Assembly: GCA_039000515.1 (NCBI GenBank)
Contig: JBCFYV010009882.1
Span: 54,487,846 to 54,551,845 of the forward strand
Direction: 5' to 3'
Length of the DNA stretch: 64,000 bases
DNA from: Timema cristinae
Taxonomy: Eukaryota; Arthropoda; Insecta; Phasmatodea; Timematidae
In this document: piece by piece, positions 59,201 through 64,000 of the stretch
Position numbering within the stretch: the first letter of the stretch is position 1
Layout: each line of letters starts with the position of its first letter
Position numbers and translations under genes: made by a program
Notes under the pieces: model-generated
The model's database searches: none
Told to the model about the DNA's origin: nothing
Seen by the model: only the letters and a program-made list of their open reading frames with translations

Positions 59201-59267
59201 CAAAGCCCACAATGTAAAGGCAAAATGAGAAGAAGCGGTGGTAGGTAATTAAGGCTCGCAAGTAATC
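41731..59267 (-). CDS. CdsA: Phosphatidate cytidylyltransferase (CDP-diacylglycerol synthase), C-terminal six exons
   Basis: Makes CDP-diacylglycerol from phosphatidate and CTP, the precursor of phosphatidylinositol and cardiolipin, in the ER membrane. Exons: 59267-59065, 51292-51136, 50960-50808, 49531-49400, 45924-45790, 41820-41731. All have GT-AG borders and compatible phases (a Trp codon is split 2/1 after exon one). They total 870 nt, 289 residues plus stop. Seen: [58 protein letters not shown]-like and [10 protein letters not shown], joined to [17 protein letters not shown], the CTP_transf_1 signature. Animal CDS proteins are about 445 residues, so about 150 N-terminal residues lie beyond the window. 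Several membrane helices are evident. No break was found; this is the intact host gene. Confidence 0.95.
42165..42425. repeat. Unclassified repeat with G- and C-runs
   Basis: Contains GGGGGGTGGGGG then a run of ten C, and later TTCTACCGGGGGAGGACCCC. Composition unlike the AT-rich intron around it, suggesting an inserted element. The rightward frame here is not coding. Confidence 0.45.
42956..43160. repeat. 107-bp tandem duplication
   Basis: ACTGTCTAAGATATTAATTA at 42956 recurs at 43063. Both copies also share AACTACCTATTTGGTCAACC near their ends. Two diverged units. Confidence 0.8.
44178..44466 (+). mobile_element. SINE family A copy 3, full length
   Basis: GGTGACCTGGCGGTCTAGGG head, GGGGTTCAATCCTCGG box B, tail ending in (TAA)n. 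TACTATGTAGAA flanks it at 44166-44177 and 44467-44478. Confidence 0.93.
44524..44809 (-). mobile_element. SINE family A copy 4, full length, inverted
   Basis: Reverse orientation relative to copy 3, 57 bp away. Starts at 44809 with GGTGACCTGGTGGTC and ends in (ATT)n read on the + strand. Flanks AATTTAAGTA and AAATTAAGTA agree in most positions. Confidence 0.9.
45092..45789. other. CDS synthase intron, remainder
   Basis: AT-rich. Contains a (CA)n(TA)n microsatellite at 45690-45717 after a possible SINE-tail scrap (CAGGTAGTAAGACACAG, 45660). No gene. Confidence 0.5.
45790..45924 (-). CDS. CdsA: CDS synthase exon (catalytic signature)
   Basis: Acceptor [30 protein letters not shown] then [15 protein letters not shown]; donor CAACAG/GTATTT. 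45 codons. Holds HGG and DRFD of the signature, which binds the metal and nucleotide. Confidence 0.95.
46136..46188 (+). repeat. Isolated SINE 3' tail
   Basis: ACAACCCGAATGGGTAGTAA then GAAGAGGTGCTAAAAT, the A/B tail, without a clear head. It lies just outside the Sola-like element. Confidence 0.6.
46292..46526. repeat. Palindromic motif cluster, left side of the Sola-like element
   Basis: Three copies: GTAACAACGTTGTAAG at 46292, GTAACAACGTTATATG at 46487, and inverted CATACAACGTTGTTAC at 46511. The core ACAACGTTGT is itself a 10-bp palindrome. Probable transposase-binding sites. Confidence 0.8.
46923..49160 (-). CDS. Sola-like DDE transposase, two exons with one homopolymer frameshift
   Basis: Exon 1 is 49160-48966 (ATG 49160; donor AATGAG/GTACGT). 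Exon 2 starts at 48546 (acceptor GTTTCAG) and ends TAA 46923-46925. Phases join cleanly. Exon 1 is basic ([20 protein letters not shown]). Exon 2 opens with a Cys motif ([13 protein letters not shown]). Later motifs are [14 protein letters not shown] with [12 protein letters not shown] (a possible zinc site), [31 protein letters not shown] and [17 protein letters not shown], which supply plausible D, D and E residues. A nine-base A-run (48298-48306) is one base too long to keep frame. If corrected, the protein is about 605 residues. No other break was seen, so it may be a near-active copy or a sequencing slip. Confidence 0.75.
48944..49333. repeat. Palindromic motif cluster, right side of the Sola-like element
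   Basis: Four copies: CATACAACGTTGTTTTAC at 48944, CATAAAACCTTGTTACAG at 49158, ATACAACCTTGTTACAT at 49272, and TTACAACGTTGTTACGG in the terminus at 49317. The 49158 copy includes the CAT that is the transposase start codon on the - strand. Confidence 0.8.
49400..49531 (-). CDS. CdsA: CDS synthase exon
   Basis: Acceptor [29 protein letters not shown] then [20 protein letters not shown]; donor AAAG/GTAGGC. 44 codons. It ends with the first half of the CTP_transf_1 signature (SxxKRxxKxK). Confidence 0.93.
49532..50219. other. CDS synthase intron
   Basis: AT-rich intronic DNA, ending in an (ATT)n microsatellite (50214-50263) that is the tail of a SINE. Confidence 0.5.
50220..50390 (-). mobile_element. 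SINE family A copy 5, 5'-truncated
   Basis: Only the 3' part: it begins on the - strand at 50390 with TGCCAGGCCGCCACC and ends in a long (ATT)n read on +. Flanks CATTAAAATATTAT (50206-50219) and CATTACAATATTAT (50391-50404) are a 14-bp duplication with one change, so the copy inserted already truncated. Confidence 0.88.
50391..50807. other. CDS synthase intron
   Basis: AT-rich, nothing further recognised. Confidence 0.5.
50808..50960 (-). CDS. CdsA: CDS synthase exon
   Basis: Acceptor [28 protein letters not shown] then [15 protein letters not shown]; donor proposed at CATCTT/GTCAGT, giving 51 codons. The donor is the least certain border in the gene, because the residues after QEYM vary between species. 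Confidence 0.85.
51136..51292 (-). CDS. CdsA: CDS synthase exon
   Basis: Acceptor TGCTTATAG; begins with the last base of the split Trp codon, then [39 protein letters not shown]; donor GGTG/GTAAGT. 157 nt. Confidence 0.95.
51293..52484. other. Large CDS synthase intron, 3' part
   Basis: Intron of 7.8 kb (59064-51293). This part is AT-rich, with a TG/TCTG simple repeat at about 51815-51870 and a T-run at 52387. No coding signal. Confidence 0.5.
52485..52627 (-). mobile_element. SINE family C fragment (tRNA-Lys-like head)
   Basis: On the - strand: CACCTTAGCTCAGTCAGTAG (box A), then AGGGTCCCAGGTTCAATTC (box B) and CTCCCCTTTCACAGTGAGC. The 3' part is missing compared with the copies at 59675 and 61965. 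Confidence 0.75.
52749..53018 (-). pseudogene. Ty1/Copia RNase H fragment
   Basis: Leftward frame with [20 protein letters not shown] then [11 protein letters not shown] and [13 protein letters not shown]. This is the well-known end of Copia Pol (ALSTTEAEY...EAIYL...IYCDN), with EAEY changed to EAED and the final Asp-Asn altered. Only this domain is left. It may derive from the same family as the gag remnant at 29.6 kb. Confidence 0.75.
53019..54096. other. Large CDS synthase intron, middle
   Basis: AT-rich; a SINE-tail scrap (TTAGCACCTTGTCTTACTAC, - strand) at 53227. No coding signal. Confidence 0.5.
54097..55763 (+). pseudogene. Decayed member of an uncharacterised multi-copy protein family
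   Basis: Rightward fragments, collinear with an intronless protein type that I recall from many invertebrate genomes: [10 protein letters not shown] (54110), [20 protein letters not shown] (54228), [21 protein letters not shown] (54356), [18 protein letters not shown] (54450), [20 protein letters not shown] (54842), [20 protein letters not shown] (55181), EQGERFHQE (55576) and [16 protein letters not shown] (55620). Two early CxxC pairs suggest zinc binding. Stops at 54153, 54195 and 54632, others after it, and a frame change at about 54355 show it is dead. The family's function, and whether it is a transposon protein, are unknown to me. Confidence 0.6.
55764..57015. other. Large CDS synthase intron, continued
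   Basis: AT-rich. A 63-codon frame at 56069-56260 has no family resemblance and is probably chance. No elements identified. Confidence 0.45.
57020..57484 (+). pseudogene. Penelope-like element: RT end and GIY-YIG endonuclease remnant
   Basis: Frame one: [20 protein letters not shown] (57133-57192), the GIY-YIG core, then a TGA at 57193-57195, followed by [20 protein letters not shown] and [18 protein letters not shown]. Frame two takes over near 57310 with [17 protein letters not shown], including the NTAE segment where the catalytic Glu is expected, and ends [15 protein letters not shown]. This is the C-terminus of Penelope Pol. The reverse transcriptase upstream is gone apart from a few residues. 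Dead fragment. Confidence 0.8.
57485..57866. other. Probable Penelope 3' untranslated region
   Basis: Non-coding, T-rich sequence linking the endonuclease remnant to the SINE copy and to the hammerhead-like motif at 58115. Confidence 0.4.
57867..58017 (+). mobile_element. SINE family A copy 6, 5'-truncated
   Basis: Starts GGGAATGCCAGGCCTCC and ends GACGCGGTGCTAATAATAAT. AACAATTTGTT flanks it at 57856-57866 and 58018-58028. Its start is within a few bases of where copy 5 starts. Confidence 0.9.
58109..58160 (+). ncRNA. Hammerhead-ribozyme-like motif of the Penelope element
   Basis: CTGATGA (58115-58121), stem GGCAC/GTGCC (58123-58127 with 58135-58139) around CGTAGAT, then GAAA (58140-58143): the conserved core order of a hammerhead. 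Penelope-like elements are known to carry such ribozymes. One extra T sits between CTGATGA and the stem, stem I pairing is only partial (TTAG with CTAA), and stem III is unclear, so activity is doubtful. Confidence 0.5.
58257..58447 (-). mobile_element. SINE family B copy
   Basis: On the - strand: TTTGTGGTCAAATGGTTAAGG head, CAGGGTTTAAATCTCAG box B, GGTTTTTCCTAAATTGTTTC body, then CTTCCTCATCCCTACTCCATT. The terminal tail is missing or too diverged. Confidence 0.6.
58448..59064. other. Large CDS synthase intron, 5' part
   Basis: Contains a short local duplication (TTTCCAGC-TGGGA...TTTTCTTTGCCC against TTTTCCAGCCTAGGAAAG, on the - strand). Otherwise featureless, ending at the donor GTATGT. Confidence 0.45.
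59065..59267 (-). CDS. CdsA: CDS synthase exon (first in window)
   Basis: Acceptor TTCTTGCAG before GATTAC; encodes [20 protein letters not shown] to [11 protein letters not shown]; donor TTTG/GTATGT. 203 nt, leaving two bases of a Trp codon. Hydrophobic, two membrane helices. Confidence 0.93.
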
Positions 59268-59674
59268 CTGCAAGAATCCACATACAACCACCACCATTAC
59301 ATGCCAACTAAGATGAAACATTACACACACAGCCCACATTAAACCAAAACGACACAGTATTAAAAAAATGTGAATATCAAAAACAAGTTGCAGAAAATAT
59401 TGTTCAATTTTACTTATACTAATTTTAATCAAAACTTAGAGTAGTAGTAATAAACATTATCCCCCTAAGATCATGCATTTTAAAACTCATTTGACTAACC
59501 AGATTTTGTATTTTGTTTTAATTAATCAAAAACATCGTTAACCAGGTTTAAGGAATATTATTAGTCAATTTGAAAAGAACAAAGAAAACACATGCACAAG
59601 CACATACACAAACATATTATTATTAATAGATATGTACAGAAATGCACCCAAGAGATAATTTTAGTTTACATCCA

Positions 59675-59957
59675 TTACCGTTTCCAGAGTATGGCCTGGG
59701 TCATTTTTTTATTAAAGTCATATATTTTTCCACTACTGGCTGACTAGTGCTGTTTGTTGTAGCTTCATATGGTTTATAATCAATCTTAAGACTAACACAT
59801 GAACAACATCTAGTCCCCAGCCACAAAATTATCAATGTGAAAGGGTAAACCCATATTTTCATCAATGATAAATTTTCAGCTATGCGAGGAATCAAACCAG
59901 GGACCCTTACTTCAACAGGCAGATATGCTACCGGCTGAGTTAGGGTGTCGGACTAGC
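59675..59957 (-). mobile_element. SINE family C copy, near full length
   Basis: On the - strand it starts ACACCCTAACTCAGCCGGTAG (box A) and has GGTCCCTGGTTTGATTCC (box B). The body shares TACCCTTTCACATTGATAAT with the other two copies, and the 3' end CTGGAAACGGTAATGGATG matches the copy at 61965. tRNA-Lys-like head. Confidence 0.8.
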
Positions 59958-61964
59958 CAAAAGATAATAAGAGGCTGAAAATTGCTTTTAGTTTTTCCCA
60001 AAAATAAGTTCAATTTGATTTTATCATCTTAAGTCTAATAAAAAGTAGCAAAACAATATTTCTTTTTAAAAAAAGAAAGCATTTTTTGACTAAAATAAGT
60101 TAAGTTGTTGAATGTAAGATTTTGTTAAATCAGTGGAAGAGTATAATGGGGAGATAGCTATAATATACAATCAAATGCTAGAACTAATGAATATAACTTT
60201 TTAATCATATTAAATTTTTTTGTGAGAAAACTATTAAAAAATTAATAACCATTTGTTTTACAAAATTACAAAAAAAAAACTAAGGAGCATAAGTTGTAAA
60301 ATAAATTATATGCAGTAGTTGTACTGATACTTTGGACACTCAAACTAATGTCTCTCATAAATCCCTACTTTTTGAATTGTCCCAAGTGCTACACTGTCAG
60401 TGTCAGACACCCATATCCATATTATTGGACTAGTTATTGTATTTAAACATAACCTTAGGGTCTGACTGATACTTTGTTATTAAAATATGTAATTTTGAAC
60501 ACTCAATGAAACTCTTTTTAAGACTTTTATAACAAAGAGGTTGTGCTATTGTTAATGATACTCTTCATGATATTTATCAGGAGTGTATGGACACAATTCG
60601 AGAATATTGCTTAGATATATTTGCACTTTCCTTACTGACTCATGACCCCCAACACATGGATACATTTCTATTAATGATATACACCAGTATATTTTCCCAA
60701 TTACTATTGCATGTCATACTTAGCTGTAATTGCATTCATACACACATGATGGGCCAAGAATTTTCTAGGTAAATCTATGTTGCTAGCACCCATCCTTTTA
60801 TGCCTCCACCTCCTTTGTCAACTCACTTTTACCAATTCGAAGTTACAATTGTTCCCATTTGACATTAAAATTTTATATTCTAACACCATGTGTTCACTAT
60901 AAGGTGATTGCTTCCCAGTCATCCAAATCCAGCTAATAAAAATGCAAGATAACCAAACATCGTGGTATCAATGAACATCTAAGATACCAGCAATGTATTT
61001 ACGCTAACAGTAATGATTTCCCCTCACTTCCTTTTATCCGCCATTCAAAATTTTATATCTAGTGTTCTTAATTCTTTGGCATCATTGAGTGTTTTTTTTT
61101 TTCTTTATTTGCTAAATATAACATTGATTCATCAATATCCAAACGAGATACCAATTTAATTATTTTTGTATTGTGTTAAAAGGGTGATTTTATAGTCATA
61201 AATTTATTTTATTTAAGAGCCCCTACATGGTAGTATAAAAAATTTATTTAGCTGTTCCACTTCCAGAGGTGCTGCAATCTAATCTGCAGCTGTCATGAGC
61301 TAATACCAGCCAATAATCTGTGATAATCTCCAGTAATTTCTCTTTGGGGTTCAAGTTAAAGCTTATAATTATTTCTCTTTGAATTTTAAGTTAATATTTT
61401 TCCTTTGTGATCAAGTTAGATAGAAAACAAATGGATATTGTACTAAACAGTACATATTGATTAAGAATGTATTGATAAACCTCTTTTTAATATACCTTTT
61501 ATACAATTTCAATCAATTTAATTTAATTAAATACAATTTTATTAAATTTCAGAATTTGAACTTATTGGTAAGAGTGAATAATCTCCTGAAGAGATATAAT
61601 TAGGTATAATTAGGTATCATGTAGTGAGATCTAAAAGTTGATATTTTGGTATATTATAACCTATAAACTTTGTTTACTTTGATACTATCACAAATCAAAA
61701 TTATGATTTATTTTTTTAATCCTAAACCAAATTTTATCTTTATGATTCTAGTTAATTGAATATTTTAATTTGTTAATTATTTTAAAAAAAGTCATATTTG
61801 AACATCAAAATTAATAACACTAGATTAAAAAACGATTATGTACAGATCTTTGTTCAATATGAACTTACCCCTAATACTCTGTTGAAAGAAGTCACTAAAC
61901 TGTGTTGAGAGAAGTTTTTAGAATAATATAGAAATTTGGAGATTTTTTTTACTTTTACATTCAT
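59958..61964. other. Upstream CDS synthase intron DNA
   Basis: AT-rich. No N-terminal CDS synthase exon was found here, although the gene must continue this way. The short rightward frame at 60587 is chance. Confidence 0.45.
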
Positions 61965-62245
61965 TACTGTTTCCAGCCCGTGGTCTGGGTAAGTTTTATA
62001 CTCAAGCCATATATTTTCCACTATCAGCTTAATAGACCTGTCCTAGCTTATTATGCTTTATAATCTAACTTAAGACTAGAATAGGCCCAACATCCAGTTC
62101 TTGCCTGTTAATGCATCACTGTGAAAGGGTAAACACACATTTAACCAATAATAAATGTTTTGGTCCTGCCGGGAATCGAAAGTGGGACCCTTAGCTCAGC
62201 AGACAGACACACCACCAACAGAGTTAAGGTGTCAGAGTGAATAAA
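61965..62245 (-). mobile_element. SINE family C copy, full length
   Basis: On the - strand: CACCTTAACTCTGTTGGTGG head, AAGGGTCCCACTTTCGATTCC box B, TTTACCCTTTCACAGTGATG body, and CTGGAAACAGTAATGAATG 3' end. Aligns along its length with 59675-59957. Confidence 0.8.
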
Positions 62246-64000
62246 ACTTGTATCAATATAATTTGTATAACAAGAAAGTGTGTCTGTGCGTGTGTGTCCA
62301 GAAAATGATAAGCCACTTCTAGATGAGATAGAAAACTTGAATTTTTAGGAAGGTATATGATTAAATGATAAAGATCTAAGAAGTGAAAGTTTAAAAATGG
62401 GGCTTTAGGAAATAGGGGTGGAGGGTGTATAGTTAAATTTCAAAACAATTTAAATGAGGAAGAAATTTTAAATTTGGAACACAAGTAGATAGAAAACTCC
62501 AAATAACTGACAAATCCTTAAAATTATAACTTTATTATTTATGAGAGTGAATTAAAGATAATGGGGTGGAAATGTTGAGAATTTCTAAAATTAATAGAAA
62601 CCATTGCTTCTCAATGTGCGATAAAATTAAACTCGGCAGGCAGGTAAAGGGACCACTCCAAATAGCCATAAAAGTTTTAACACAAAGTTTTAAAATGGGT
62701 CTCAGGGAAATAGGAGGGGGGAGAAGTATAAAACGAAATGCACTTTTAGAAATGTAAACACATTTAAATTTGTCAGGTAGGTTTGTAAAATTTTTTTAAA
62801 AAAAAGTGAAAATTTAAATTTTTAAATAAAGCTCCAGGAAATAAAACCTTAAGGTGAGGTAAAAAAAAATATTAAAATTTCTAGAAGTAGATGGATCATT
62901 GCAAATACGGAGATGCAAACTGTTTTATATTTTTAAATGAGAGCTGGTGAAGTGGGGTGTTTCAAAATTTTCCAAACAAAAAGAATAAACTACTATTAAA
63001 TGTGGAAGAAGATTGAAATTATTCATAAGGTATAAGGACCAATCCAAACACACAAAAATGTATGAACATTTTTAAATTCTAAATATAAGGAGCGTAAAAT
63101 GGCAAGGGGTGTTGTCTTATAAAAATTCCAAAATCAATATACAAACTGAGGTGGTAGAAAATTGAAATTCATCCTAGTAATTATACTTTCCTGAATTGCC
63201 AAATGAGCTTGAAATGTATACAAATGATATAGAACACTGTTATTCTGTGTGCATGAAAATTTTAATTTGGCAGACTTGTAAAAAAAAATCAGATATCCTA
63301 AGTTCGGGCATAAGTTCTGGAATGAAATATTTTTAAGATAATTATTAATCAACTTTTCGAAGGAAATATAATTTGGTAAATTTTGTAAAATGTACACCCC
63401 ATTTAACCATAAAAGTTGGACTGTATTTACCGGGAAATTAGGTGACATAATAAATGTTAATACTATTTGGGAAAAAAACATTAAAGAGAATCCATTAAAT
63501 ATTGAATAATAAATTAGTATATATCAAGGAGCAACATAGCTGGATAAACATTATTATTCTTTCTGTGAAACCACAAACTATAATAGTAATTAATTCAAAG
63601 TGTTTCTGTAACAGGGTCTATAATACTATTTAACACTTTGATAACTGTGATGCTCTTTTTTTTTAACATGTTGCATCACTTATTTTATCATCATGTCTAA
63701 ACAAATATTATGTCAGCAGATTACGTTAGTTAATACACCTAATTTGTGGACTAGGTAACATTTTGATTCAAATATTTAATTTATTTTAATTTAGTTGTAC
63801 TAAGGATTGTACAATGAGAAACTATATAAAAAAACTTGGTGGCCGTATATTGAAGGTTTTAATTTGATCTAATTTTGATGCGGCTTACATGTGTAAAGAT
63901 CGGATCATAATGCTAGTTTTACATATACCAGTAATAAAAATGTTTAAAAAATGTATTACTTTAAAAGATTGCATTGATAATGTTTTATAAAAATGTTGAC
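62246..64000. other. AT-rich stretch with degenerate internal repeats
   Basis: Between 62390 and 63130, phrases such as AGGAAATAGG-GTGGAG, CAAATA-CAC-AAAAATGT and TTTTAAA recur at intervals of roughly 150-180 bp, suggesting an old tandem repeat. The 115-codon leftward frame at 63481-63134 has no family look. No gene supported. Confidence 0.35.

Noticed and set aside
59077..59307. Second leftward frame overlapping the CDS synthase exon
   Set aside because: Out of frame with the conserved CDS synthase reading, which has correct splice borders.
60587..60772. Possible N-terminal CDS synthase exon region
   Set aside because: Wrong strand and no similarity; no leftward frame here matches the expected N-terminal helices.
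63134..63481. 115-codon leftward frame
   Set aside because: Residue composition typical of random AT-rich DNA; no family resemblance and no splice context.

Overview
The window reads as AT-rich, repeat-dense nuclear DNA of an arthropod, most likely an insect. The reasons are multi-exon genes with GT-AG introns, the last exon of an arthropod-type single-domain von Willebrand factor C (SVWC) protein, and a mix of Polinton, Harbinger, hAT, Jockey-like LINE, Copia and Penelope pieces with tRNA-derived SINEs. I cannot name the species.

Host genes. Only two are supported. (1) The terminal exon of an SVWC protein (+ strand, 21526-21652); its earlier exons are not visible. (2) The six 3' exons of CDP-diacylglycerol synthase (phosphatidate cytidylyltransferase, CdsA/CDS), - strand, from 59267 down to the stop at 41731. 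They encode the C-terminal 289 residues with clean splice phases. The N-terminal exons must lie beyond 64000. The catalytic signature is split by a 3.5-kb intron that hosts a DNA transposon.

Layout. 1-5.2 kb: a decayed Polinton/adintovirus-like element, - strand, with remnants of packaging ATPase, conserved proteins, integrase, a putative penton, a small virion protein and the major capsid protein, all broken, plus a 62-bp minisatellite. 5.6-12.7 kb: nested SINE-like and tandem repeats, one 288-bp tandem array being interrupted by a short hAT element. 13.09-16.20 kb: a complete Harbinger element with 52-bp terminal inverted repeats (TIRs) and a TTA duplication, carrying two interlocked antisense genes. 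16.205-20.205 kb: a hAT-like element with a 5-bp duplication and a broken transposase, only 9 bp from the Harbinger. 21.5 kb: SVWC exon. 24-25 kb: unclassified modular repeat. 26.68-27.62 kb: short hAT element with a perfect 8-bp duplication. 29-34 kb: Copia gag remnant, Jockey-like LINE remnant and SINEs. 41.7-59.3 kb: the CDS synthase gene. Its introns hold a hAT relic carrying an inverted SINE pair, a 3.07-kb Sola-like transposon, SINEs, a Copia RNase H fragment, a decayed gene of an uncharacterised multi-copy family, and a Penelope fragment followed by a hammerhead-like motif. 59.9-64 kb: SINEs and plain AT-rich DNA.

How it fits together. Three tRNA-headed SINE families were recognised: A, Glu-like; B, Leu/Ser-like; C, Lys-like. 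A and B share one 3' tail although their heads differ, which suggests mobilisation by one LINE. Most elements have target-site duplications, so the order of nesting can be read. The points most worth pursuing are the interlocked Harbinger gene pair, the Sola-like transposon with seven copies of a palindromic motif (one over its start codon), and the shared SINE tail.
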